DNA from: Gilvimarinus xylanilyticus
Lineage (GTDB): Bacteria > Pseudomonadota > Gammaproteobacteria > Pseudomonadales > Cellvibrionaceae
NCBI RefSeq assembly: GCF_024195295.1
Contig: NZ_JAMFTH010000001.1
Span: 1,612,001 to 1,676,000, forward strand
Length of the DNA: 64,000 nt
Reading direction: 5' to 3'
Shown here: positions 9,201-16,634 of the stretch, one piece after another
Layout: each line of letters starts with the position of its first letter
How positions within the stretch are numbered: position 1 is the first letter of the stretch
The notes under the pieces: model-generated
Told to the model about the DNA's origin: nothing
Databases searched by the model: none
The model's input: only the letters and a program-made list of their open reading frames with translations
Translations under genes and position numbers: made by a program

Positions 9201-10163
9201 ATGACTAACGACTTGAAGGAGTGCTTAAGCAAATCGACGCTTGAGATTACGCCCACACTTTCCCGATCCTTTACCTCGGCACAACCTTTTTCTCATTTGG
9301 TCATTGATAACTTTTTTACCCCAGATTATTGTCAGGCGCTACTGGACGAATTCCCGAGTTTCGACAACGAAAAAGCGCGCAACGAAAACGGCACCATCGG
9401 GCGCAAAGCGGTTTACACAGAACTGCGCGACATCGGACCGCAATACCAAAAGCTAGATGAAATCATTCGCTCAAAAGCGTTTTTGAATTGGGTTAGTCAA
9501 GCAACCGGTATTCCCGATTTGATCTACGACCCTGACTACTTTGGCGGCGGCACCCACGAAAACTGCCACGGGCAAGATTTAGACCCTCACGTGGACTTTA
9601 ACCGCCACCCTGTGACCAATCACCACCGCCGTTTAAACCTGATTGTCTATCTGAACCACGAGTGGGAAGATGACTGGGGCGGACTCATTGAGTTTCATCG
9701 CGACCCGCGCAAGCCACCGGCAGAAAATGAAATTACTCGAGTGACTCCACTGTTTAATCGCTGCGTCATTTTCGCTACCCACGATCATTCCTGGCACGGC
9801 TTTGAGCGTATTAATCTACCCGAGGGCGACAGAGACCCGCATTCTCGTAAGTCCATCGCCCTATACTTTTACAGCAAAACCAGGCCTGCCCAAGAGTACA
9901 AAGGCCGTCACTCTACCATCTATGTAGAACGGCCACTGCCTGAGCACATCAAGCCCGGCCAGGTTTTAAGCGACGACGACTATCAACGCATTCAAGTATT
10001 ACTGGCAAGACGCGACCAGCACCTACAACGCCTGTACCGCGACAACCACCGATTGCAAGATATGCTGGACAACCTCACCAACCACCGCGCTTTCTGGCTG
10101 GCTCGTAAAGGACTAAATGCCGCGTCTAAAATTAAGCGAACTTTGTTGGGGAATAAGAGCTAA
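9201..10163 (+). CDS. 2OG-Fe(II) oxygenase, prolyl-4-hydroxylase-like
   Basis: 320 residues, probably cytoplasmic (no signal peptide). The iron triad is visible: H and D in DPHVDFNRH (about residue 130), the distal H in HDHSWHGFE (about residue 197), and the 2-oxoglutarate-binding R in SRKSIALYFY. RLNLIVYLNHEW...WGG is the typical jelly-roll strand pair of the P4H superfamily. The C-terminal 70 residues form a charged, probably helical tail. Members hydroxylate protein side chains or small molecules; nothing nearby points to a substrate. The start has an upstream AGCGGAGAG. Confidence 0.85.
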   Translation: MTNDLKECLSKSTLEITPTLSRSFTSAQPFSHLVIDNFFTPDYCQALLDEFPSFDNEKARNENGTIGRKAVYTELRDIGPQYQKLDEIIRSKAFLNWVSQATGIPDLIYDPDYFGGGTHENCHGQDLDPHVDFNRHPVTNHHRRLNLIVYLNHEWEDDWGGLIEFHRDPRKPPAENEITRVTPLFNRCVIFATHDHSWHGFERINLPEGDRDPHSRKSIALYFYSKTRPAQEYKGRHSTIYVERPLPEHIKPGQVLSDDDYQRIQVLLARRDQHLQRLYRDNHRLQDMLDNLTNHRAFWLARKGLNAASKIKRTLLGNKS

Positions 10164-10170
10164 ACGGCTG

Positions 10171-10188
10171 GGCAGCATTACTGCTGCC
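10171..10188 (+). terminator. Short hairpin after the oxygenase gene
   Basis: GGCAGCA, four bases, TGCTGCC: a perfect 7-bp stem eight bases after the stop. No T-run follows, so this is a weak terminator candidate. Confidence 0.35.
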
Positions 10189-10236
10189 TCGGGAGTCTAG
10201 GATACATGCAGGGGATTTCATTAGCGTAGCGCCGCG

Positions 10237-10512
10237 TTAAGCAGCTCCCTGATTATGGCGAAGTTGGTACAAGTCGTAGTTGGCCTGCATGGAGAGCCAA
10301 AATTCGGCACTGCCGGCTCCCACCTGCTCCAGCGCCAATGCCATTTCCGGCGATACAGACGCGCTGCCATTGATGACCCGGTTTAAAGTGTTGCGGTGGC
10401 AGCCCAGCCGCTCGGCGACGACGGCGATGCTGTTGATTTTGTGACCGTCTTCGTCCTCGACCAAACGCTGTCGAATGATTCGACCGGGGTGCGAAGGGTT
10501 ATACATGGCCAT
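10237..10512 (-). CDS. higA: HigA-type antitoxin (XRE family)
   Basis: 91 residues from the ATG at 10512, chosen because GGGAG precedes it at good spacing; a TTG further upstream lies inside the old higB end. The protein opens with the HigA/VapI signature (NPSHPGRIIRQRL), followed by a helix-turn-helix (VVAERLGCHRNTLNRVINGSASVSPEMALALE) and the C-terminal FWLSMQANYDLYQL motif. All core residues are present. HigA represses its own operon and neutralises HigB. Its partner just upstream is broken, so it may now serve only as a regulator or be decaying. Confidence 0.9.
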   Translation of the reverse strand: MAMYNPSHPGRIIRQRLVEDEDGHKINSIAVVAERLGCHRNTLNRVINGSASVSPEMALALEQVGAGSAEFWLSMQANYDLYQLRHNQGAA

Positions 10513-10526
10513 GAGACGCTCTCCCG

Positions 10527-10749
10527 TCAATGATAATCGTCATAATCCAGCAGGTAGATATTGGCCTTTTAATTTGCCGCTTAACGGGTGCAAACCCCAG
10601 TTTCCAGCGGCAATATCGTCAAGGCTGGTGGCAGCATCCAACACGGTCAAGCGATCGCGAAGCCGATCAGCGTGATCGGTGCGAATGCCTCTCGTGCTTC
10701 CCCTCTCGAAAAACAACCTCAACCCCTTGTGCTTAATGCTTTTGATCAT
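10527..10749 (-). pseudogene. higB: HigB-type toxin, internal deletion and frame change
   Basis: The N-terminal part is a normal RelE/HigB family start (MIKSIKHKGLRLFFERGS, then the LHPLSGKLKG motif). HigB then continues for about 20 residues, including the conserved NWR-x-TF segment, before an LxDYxDYH end. Here LKGQ is followed directly by the coding bases for YLLDYDDYH and a TGA at 10527-10529, but in another frame; the original frame stops at 10540. So roughly 60-65 bases including the NWR strand are lost and the reading frame is shifted. The product would be 69 residues without the active centre. Confidence 0.85.
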
Positions 10750-10872
10750 CCCTAATCAACCCGCTTTTCGGTGTGCTCAATTATTGTATCGTGTCACGCG
10801 ACAGTGTTCAACATCCCTTTAAATAGCCTCCCTAAGACCACAACGATACACGGCAGCTCGTTTTAGCATCGA

Positions 10873-10890
10873 GCATCAGACCTCCGACTT
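10873..10890. repeat. Dispersed short repeat, GCATCAGAC family
   Basis: This 18-base stretch matches 45459-45476 with two mismatches, and both resemble the palindrome in the ychF terminator. It lies in the noncoding gap before the transglycosylase stop. Confidence 0.45.
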
Positions 10891-10905
10891 CAGACTTATC
10901 TAATC

Positions 10906-13023
10906 CTACTCCGCCGCCAAATACCCCTGATACCGCTCGCGAATATTGCGCACGTAATGCACCGGCTCGGTGCCACGTACATAGCCGAAACGGGCGTTGC
11001 GGTAGTACTCTTTGCGCGAGAGTAACAGCATGGCGCGCTCGACGTTGTTAAACCAGACATCCGGGTTCCAGCCTTTTTGCCGTGCCAGGCGGCGGGCGTC
11101 TTGCACGTGACCAAAGCCCGCGTTGTAGGCGGCCAGTGCGAACCACAAGCGCTCGTCCAGGGGCAGGTATTCTTCAAAGCGATCCCGCGTCCAATCCAGG
11201 TAAGTCACCCCGGCTTCAATGCCCGCCTCTTCGTTAAACGGCAAACTAAAGCCTAACTCTTTGGCGGTGCTGGGCAGCACTTGCAACAGTCCACGGGCGC
11301 CTGCATAGGAGCGGGCGTCGGGGCGAAAGCGGCTTTCCTGGTACATCTGCGCGACAATCAAACGCCAGTCAAACTGGTAGCTGTTGCCTAAGGGTTTAAC
11401 CACATCATCGTAAGGCGACAGGCCATCGGCAAAGGTTAAGCGCTCACCCTGGTAGCGGCCAATACGCTCGTCGTTTTCAAAGTATTTGTTGTAGGTGACG
11501 TTAAAGAACAGGCCGCGATAATGGCGCTGTAAAAACTCATTCAGCGACGCCAATAATTCGGGGTTTTCCGGCCGCACCGCCCAGGCGTGTTCACGTTCGG
11601 CAAACTCAAACCCCGGCGCCAGCGCGGTGGCAAAACGCTTTTCAATCGCCACCAGATGGCTGTCGGCAATGGTGGCATCGTATTGTCCGTCAGCCACCGC
11701 CAGCAGAATTTCGGTACTGGAAAGATCTTGCTCGGGCTCTGTCAGGGTAAAGTCCACACCGCCGTTTTTAAGCCGCTGGGCACTTTGCCAGTAGGCGTGG
11801 TCGGGGTTAATCACCAGGGTTCGCCCTTCCAGCGCCGCCAGCTCGTCCAGCGGTTCATGGTCGCGGTTGGTCACCAGCTGCTCGGCCACTTTATTGTAGT
11901 AGCGGCTAAAGGCCACCCGTTCGGCCCGTTTCGGGGTAACGGTCATGGCGGCGGCAATCACATCGCCCCGCCCCGCTTGCAGCCAATCAATGGGGTCAAC
12001 GCCCGGCGGCGCCACTTCTACCTCAAGGCGCAAGCCCTGTTCTTTGGCGTACTCTTTTAGCAGGTCGTACTCAAACCCCATCAGCTCGCCGCGCCACATA
12101 AAGTAGCTGGCGGGGTTATTGCGGGTAATCATCCGAATCACGCCGCGCTCTTTAATACCGGCGAGATCATCGGTGCGGTTCTCAAGCCCCGAGCGGGCAA
12201 TGGTATGGCTGGTTAAATACTGGTTTAAACGCGATTGCAGGTCGGTGGCATCCGGGCGCATAGCCCAACCTACCGGACGGGTTTCGGACACGGCCGCACC
12301 AACCGCAAAATCCTCGCGGTACTGAGACAGGGTTTGCGCGACATTGTCATCCAGCACTGTGGCGTCGTACTCGCCCGCCACCACTAAATCGACCAGTAAA
12401 TCCGGGTTGCCGCTGTGCTCAATCGCCTCCACCGTAAAATCCAGCTCGGGCTCGGCAAGGCGCCGATCCAACAGGCTCTGCTCGTAGGACGAACCCACCG
12501 GCACCACCACTGTTTTGCCCTGTAAAGCTTCAAGCGATTCAAAGGGCCCGGCGGCTTTAGCCGACAGCAAACGCTCACTGGCGCGAGAAATAGGCAGCGA
12601 GAAAGCCACCTGGGCGCGCCGCTCTGGGGTTTGGGTTAGGTGGTTCACCACCAAGTCCCCCTCACCGGCTAACAGCGCGGGAATTAACGCCCCCAGCGAG
12701 TCCTTGATAATCCACTGGGGCTTTAGGCCATTGTCCCGGGCAAAGGCCTCGGCCATGGCCCGGTAACCATCGGTGGGCATTCCCGAGCGGGGCAAGCCCT
12801 GGTAAGTGCGCCGGGGCGCCAACAGACGCAACACCCCACGCTCGCGAATCGCCGCCAAATCACCGGTTTCGGTGTAATTGACAAAACCGGCCGAGGCCGA
12901 ACTAGCCGCCTGAGCGGCCCCCTTCGCCGCCCCCGTTTGCTTACCCGGGGCCTCGCCCTCGGGTGAACACCCCGCCAGGGCAAGCCCCAACACCAACATC
13001 AATACCCGTATCGCGTAACTCAT
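10906..13023 (-). CDS. MltF-like lytic transglycosylase with two solute-binding domains
   Basis: 705-residue lipoprotein: hydrophobic leader with lipobox LAGC (Cys19). Two consecutive SBP_bac_3 (amino-acid-binding-like) domains follow, about residues 55-285 and 288-525; each begins with the same pattern (LAAIRERGVLRLL and LAGIKERGVIRMI). A C-terminal SLT domain (about 545-690) contains the catalytic Glu563 in MYQESRF and the GARGLLQVLPSTA motif. E. coli MltF, about 518 residues, has one binding domain. MltF cleaves peptidoglycan glycan strands and its binding domain regulates the catalytic domain through muropeptide ligands. The duplicated sensor may bind two ligands or be a gene-internal duplication. 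It is likely anchored on the inner face of the outer membrane. Confidence 0.85.
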   Translation of the reverse strand: MSYAIRVLMLVLGLALAGCSPEGEAPGKQTGAAKGAAQAASSASAGFVNYTETGDLAAIRERGVLRLLAPRRTYQGLPRSGMPTDGYRAMAEAFARDNGLKPQWIIKDSLGALIPALLAGEGDLVVNHLTQTPERRAQVAFSLPISRASERLLSAKAAGPFESLEALQGKTVVVPVGSSYEQSLLDRRLAEPELDFTVEAIEHSGNPDLLVDLVVAGEYDATVLDDNVAQTLSQYREDFAVGAAVSETRPVGWAMRPDATDLQSRLNQYLTSHTIARSGLENRTDDLAGIKERGVIRMITRNNPASYFMWRGELMGFEYDLLKEYAKEQGLRLEVEVAPPGVDPIDWLQAGRGDVIAAAMTVTPKRAERVAFSRYYNKVAEQLVTNRDHEPLDELAALEGRTLVINPDHAYWQSAQRLKNGGVDFTLTEPEQDLSSTEILLAVADGQYDATIADSHLVAIEKRFATALAPGFEFAEREHAWAVRPENPELLASLNEFLQRHYRGLFFNVTYNKYFENDERIGRYQGERLTFADGLSPYDDVVKPLGNSYQFDWRLIVAQMYQESRFRPDARSYAGARGLLQVLPSTAKELGFSLPFNEEAGIEAGVTYLDWTRDRFEEYLPLDERLWFALAAYNAGFGHVQDARRLARQKGWNPDVWFNNVERAMLLLSRKEYYRNARFGYVRGTEPVHYVRNIRERYQGYLAAE

Positions 13024-13122
13024 ATCACCCGTAAAGTCGGTTAACTTTTATCCTTCCCACCCAATATATCACGACCCACAAGCCCACCCACAAAAGCGCC
13101 CGGATTTTCTTACAACAAAGGC

Positions 13123-13151
13123 TTGACTTTAGCGGGGCGGATAGCCAAAAT
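13123..13151 (+). promoter_or_regulatory. Promoter of tRNA-Met
   Basis: TTGACT (-35), 17 bases, CAAAAT (-10, four of six matches), then a GC-rich discriminator (GCGCCC) and the tRNA 20 bases on. A GC-rich discriminator is typical of stringently controlled stable-RNA promoters. Confidence 0.5.
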
Positions 13152-13170
13152 ACGCGCCCTCGACACATGT

Positions 13171-13247
13171 GGCTAGGTAGCTCAGCTGGTTAGAGCACAG
13201 CACTCATAATGCTGGGGTCGGCGGTTCAAGTCCGCCCCTAGCTACCA
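13171..13247 (+). tRNA. tRNA-Met (anticodon CAT, elongator type)
   Basis: 77-base cloverleaf including encoded CCA. The acceptor arm GGCTAGG pairs with CCTAGCT (G-T wobble at the first pair). The D-arm is GCTCAGCTGGTTAGAGC, the anticodon loop CTCATAA has anticodon CAT, and the T-loop is GTTCAAG. The first stem bases and the GGTTAGAGCAC segment match the elongator Met tRNA (metT type) rather than initiator or tRNA-Ile2, though lysidine-modified Ile2 cannot be fully excluded by eye. It is a single gene with its own terminator. Confidence 0.93.
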
Positions 13248-13252
13248 CATTA

Positions 13253-13300
13253 AAAAAACAAAGCCCCCCTAGGCCACGCCTAGGGGGGCTTTGTTTTTTT
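13253..13300 (+). terminator. Terminator of tRNA-Met
   Basis: AAAAAAACAAAGCCCCCCTAGG, five bases, CCTAGGGGGGCTTTGTTTTTTT. The stem is perfect over about 20 bp with A/T flanks, so it could act on both strands. Confidence 0.92.
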
Positions 13301-13644
13301 AATCGATGTAGATACGGGGTAAGACGCAGAACCGCTCCGGTTCACCCATTGCGACTAAGCAATGGGCAACGAGCGCAGCGAAGCCCGAAGGGTCATAAAA
13401 CACCTTAGTGTTTTATGATTCACCCGCCCCGGCAACGCTCTGCCACAACTTATTCAAACACCCCAATCCCAGCCTACAGGGGCTTTTTGTTTTTAATCGA
13501 CTGTAGATACGGGGCTAGACGCAGAACCGCCCCCGTTTGACCCATTGGGGCCAGCAATGGGACATCCTAAAAACCACGAGGGCGAAGCGAAGTCCGTAGG
13601 ATCACAAAATACCCAAGTTTTTTGTGATTCAGCCACCCCGGCAA
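13301..13644 (+). repeat. Structured direct repeat, two diverged copies downstream of tRNA-Met
   Basis: Copy 1 is 13301-13435 and copy 2 is 13495-13644. Shared blocks in the same order: AATCGA-TGTAGATACGGGG, AGACGCAGAACCGC, a CCCATTG/CAATGGG hairpin, GCGAAGC, a second hairpin, and CCCCGGCAA. The second hairpin is TCATAAAACAC/GTGTTTTATGA in copy 1 (13393-13418) and TCACAAAATAC/GTTTTTTGTGA in copy 2 (13602-13627). The fourth pair changes from T-A to C-G on both sides, a compensatory change. Between the copies, CCCC-14 bases-GGGGCTTTTTGTTTTT looks like a decayed version of the tRNA terminator. No coding frame runs through. Function unknown. Confidence 0.7.
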
Positions 13645-13827
13645 TCCTAAACAACAAGCCCATTATCTAGCAGGTATGGACCAACGAGCACGGTTTCGCT
13701 TATGATCTGTACAACGTCCGCCGCCACTAAAATGAAAATGGAATCTTAAGGGACACGATAAAAACCGTTAGCCGACGCAGAAGAAAGACAATAGTTTGAA
13801 AAAGGATGAAGGAATAGGAGTAACACA

Positions 13828-14526
13828 ATGGCGAAGTTTTTAAACACCAGTGCAACCAACTACTTTCTAGAAGAGCTAATCAAAGACGCACGCGACAGGG
13901 TTATACTGATAAGCCCCTTCCTAAAGCTAAACGACAGAATCAAAGAGCTTTTAAGCGATAAAAACCGCTTAAAGATCGATGTGCGCATGGTGTACGGTAA
14001 AAGCGAGCTTCAACCCGAAGAAATCAACTGGCTAAACGACCTAACATTCGTTAGAACCAGTTTTTGCAAAAACCTTCACGCCAAATGCTATCTAAACGAA
14101 GACATGTGCATTATTACCAGTCTAAACCTCTACGAGTTTAGCCAGGTAAATAACAATGAAATGGGTATTCTGTTAACCCGCGAAGATGACGCAGAAACCT
14201 TTAGAGAAGCTTACGAAGAAGCACAGCGTATTATCAGAATTAGCGATGAAGTGAGAGTGAGCCTAAAGAAAATCCCTAAAGAAGATGAAAAAACCGAAAG
14301 CAAGAAAAATGATGACAAACCTGAAAAGCTCACTTCATCTAAGCTAGCCAAAAAACTGGGCAAAAACACAGACGAGTTAATGTTACTTCTTTGTGAAAAC
14401 GGCTATTTAGAAGATAAAGACGGAAAACACTTTATTACAGAAAAAGGAAAGTCTTCCGGTGGACAGTTCATGCCCAAGGGGCGTTTTGGCCCTTATTTTT
14501 TATGGCCCGCAGAACTAGAATTGTGA
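13828..14526 (+). CDS. PLD-like (HKD) protein with Lys/Glu-rich linker
   Basis: 232 residues with a strong ribosome site (AGGAG, 7 bases). Residues 1-145 form one phospholipase-D-like unit: SATNYFLEELI, VILISPFLKL, then the HxK motif in NLHAKCYLNED with ITSLNLYEFS replacing the usual GSxN. The fourth position after the Lys, normally Asp, is Asn-Glu here. One HKD unit per chain implies a dimeric active site, as in Nuc-type nucleases. A charged linker (residues about 150-175) precedes a small domain ending GRFGPYFLWPAELEL. It belongs to a cluster of unusual proteins beside a tRNA; a nuclease or nucleic-acid-binding role is inferred only. The 3' end overlaps the convergent DUF2726 gene by 34 bases. 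Confidence 0.7.
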   Translation: MAKFLNTSATNYFLEELIKDARDRVILISPFLKLNDRIKELLSDKNRLKIDVRMVYGKSELQPEEINWLNDLTFVRTSFCKNLHAKCYLNEDMCIITSLNLYEFSQVNNNEMGILLTREDDAETFREAYEEAQRIIRISDEVRVSLKKIPKEDEKTESKKNDDKPEKLTSSKLAKKLGKNTDELMLLLCENGYLEDKDGKHFITEKGKSSGGQFMPKGRFGPYFLWPAELEL

Positions 14527-15011
14527 TCAGCTTTAGGTGAGATAGCCTTATGAAGGCTATCTCTCACAGAATGAACCTGATAGGAAGCTTTAGCGGGAAA
14601 TCGTACAAGAGTCAAACCAGCACTAGAACAAGCATTCTCTAAAAAAGAATCTCTTGCCTTCGCGCGAGAGCCCCTATGGCTTTTATCGTCAAGCTCCACA
14701 ACTGCAATGACAGACAAATCCGACTTTTTGCACAGAACGTAATCAAAGTGCTTACCTGATATTTTATTAAATGCCGTTCGCCAACTCTTACGAGACATAC
14801 CCTTTTCAGGGGCCAAAATATCGGCAACACGAACCTTTCCAAAGATCCGATATTCTTCCCCAACAGCCTGATCCAAGACCCCAAGAAATGAACGTTCAGC
14901 CTTTGTAAACAATGTAACGTGCTTCCTATAGCCGTACTGGCGCTTAGCTGTAGCCACACCAAGTATGGCGAGCACAGCAAGAACTAAAACTATTAAAATC
15001 AAATATTCCAT
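14493..15011 (-). CDS. DUF2726 protein with N-terminal membrane anchor
   Basis: 172 residues. One transmembrane helix (residues 3-21) is followed by a DUF2726 domain (about 32-155): LFTKAERSFLGVLDQA, GKVRVADILAP, HFDYVLCKKSDLSVIAVVELDDKSH, then a helix and FPAKASY. The D-x-x-L-C ... VVELDDKSH arrangement resembles restriction-endonuclease-like folds, and DUF2726 is often found with topoisomerase-type zinc fingers; activity has not been shown for this form. It lies convergent to the PLD gene with overlapping 3' ends, which would make the two transcripts complementary there. Confidence 0.75.
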   Translation of the reverse strand: MEYLILIVLVLAVLAILGVATAKRQYGYRKHVTLFTKAERSFLGVLDQAVGEEYRIFGKVRVADILAPEKGMSRKSWRTAFNKISGKHFDYVLCKKSDLSVIAVVELDDKSHRGSRAKARDSFLENACSSAGLTLVRFPAKASYQVHSVRDSLHKAISPKADHNSSSAGHKK

Positions 15012-15077
15012 AGAAACGAAGTTCGAGATTTAGGATGAATCGTGTCACATCAAATAAATACAAAGCATTTAGGAGGA

Positions 15078-15974
15078 CTAGGAAAATATTGCTATTGGCA
15101 TAACCTGCACAGCGGGGCCAGGTATTTTATGGGTAAAGCTGGGAAGATTAAATCCAGTATTATGAATTATTGAATTCAAACCTTGTTGCATTTTTTTAAG
15201 GTCAGACTCAGGAAGACTATTAATAAAAGTTTTTCGAATCAAGCTAATACCTTCTTCAGGTGACTCCACTCTCTTAAAAACCTTAGCAAGAACCTTGAAA
15301 GTTCCGTCAACAAGGTCAGACATTGAAGGGTCGTTTAGAAAATCACTCTCTAAAGTCAAAACGGCCTTTACCGGAAGGTCATGAGAATCAGAAACTAAAT
15401 CAAACGTCCCTCCTTGCTCAAAATCTTGAAGAATTGAATCCATAAGCGACAATCCTCGATTTTTACCGGAGGATGGAGCTTTACCTTTTCCGCGCTTATC
15501 CGAAGATGGGGACGAAACACTTAGCTCTTTCAAGAAATCAGCAGTATTCGTTATATTTTTAGCCCCGCGAAGGTACTCTAAAGCAGGGTTAAGCTTTAGA
15601 TTTGCTTCAAAGTCTATCAAATCACCACATAAAACTGCATCGAAATCATTTAAGTTTTTAATTGCGCCTGAGTCGTGTAGAGATTTTCTTAGGGTATAAA
15701 AAATAGAGGCGGGCGTGTGGTATCTATTCTCAAAACGTGAATCATTGCTGCCCTTCCCGGAAGCCAGGTCTGATTTTGCATTAAAATCGGCCTGGACCAA
15801 TGAAGATAGGACTCCGCTAAGCCCAAATTTACCACCCACCTCCACTTTACCTGACACTGAATCATGTTTTTGTCGATTGACTGTAGTGACGGTTGAAAAA
15901 CCACCCTGTAGCATGGCAATCATGTCGAATACAGTGCGCTGATTTAAGTATACTGGAACTAGAAGATCAACCAT
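15078..15974 (-). CDS. Unrecognised protein of the tRNA-linked island
   Basis: About 298 residues from the ATG at 15974 (a GTG twelve bases upstream is the alternative). No signal peptide or transmembrane segment. The N-terminus (VPVYLNQRTVFDMIAMLQGG) and a central RYHTPASIFYTLRKSL motif look conserved; from memory they recall the DUF6414 type of family, but this cannot be confirmed. A glycine-lysine-serine rich linker follows (SSDKRGKGKAPSSGKNRG), then an alpha/beta C-terminal part (AVLTLESDFLNDPSMSDLVDGTFKVL). It is co-directional with the DUF2726 gene 66 bases downstream and may form a transcription unit with it. Function unknown. Confidence 0.6.
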   Translation of the reverse strand: MVDLLVPVYLNQRTVFDMIAMLQGGFSTVTTVNRQKHDSVSGKVEVGGKFGLSGVLSSLVQADFNAKSDLASGKGSNDSRFENRYHTPASIFYTLRKSLHDSGAIKNLNDFDAVLCGDLIDFEANLKLNPALEYLRGAKNITNTADFLKELSVSSPSSDKRGKGKAPSSGKNRGLSLMDSILQDFEQGGTFDLVSDSHDLPVKAVLTLESDFLNDPSMSDLVDGTFKVLAKVFKRVESPEEGISLIRKTFINSLPESDLKKMQQGLNSIIHNTGFNLPSFTHKIPGPAVQVMPIAIFS

Positions 15975-15986
15975 CCTAAAACTCAC

Positions 15987-16634
15987 TAACTAGGTTATAA
16001 AAACTAAGATGTATGGCAAGCATTACAGCAATAATAACAGCCATTTATTTTGTTATCAGGCCAATTCTGCTTAGCTCTCAAAACTGCGCCATGACAAGAC
16101 TCGTGATAGCCTAAGTCATTTGATTTTCAGGGAGCGGCAGATAATAACAACCCGTCGTGCGATTATGAACTTCATGATTGCCATTTCTCCGAGAGGTCTT
16201 ATTGATTATAAAAACCGGCAAGAGAATAACCTCTATCCTTGTAGTAAAATCCAAAGCTTTGAGAAGTCGTAGCTAGCTTAACCTAAAAATTTTAGAACGA
16301 CTCTGTCATATCCATTAAATAAATACTACTAAGAAAACACCACTTTAAAAACTAACAAAAGACACAACATAGCGAAGCGCTTATCTAAGCCATTGATTTT
16401 ATTAAACTTTAGGTTTTGCAAGGACTACTCCAAGGGTCTCATAACGCAAAAACCAACAACTCACCCACCACAACCCCCAATAAGCGACTCGCCCAGCAAT
16501 AACCTCTACGACAAACACAACACCACAAACCAGCACCCTCCCACCACCTTCTTGAAACCACTCACACCGCCGGGTTAATCTTGCTCCAGCTGCATTTAGC
16601 AGCCCGTATTCCATAACAAGAATTGGTACCTATC
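15987..16634. other. AT-rich noncoding stretch at the end of the island
   Basis: About 650 bases with no supported gene. It is richer in A and T than both flanks, and the frames through it are short, low-complexity and lack ribosome sites. No repeat of the tRNA-Met 3' end was found here by eye, so an attachment site is not supported. Confidence 0.5.

Noticed and set aside
13301-13644. CRISPR array
   Set aside because: Only two long diverged copies, no short uniform repeats or spacers, no cas genes.
16393-16578. Short open frame in the AT-rich gap
   Set aside because: Low-complexity Pro/Thr/Asn translation without a ribosome site; likely chance.
13171-16634. Integrated element with att sites at tRNA-Met
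   Set aside because: No integrase, and no repeat of the tRNA 3' end found by eye; island status remains only a composition and content suggestion.
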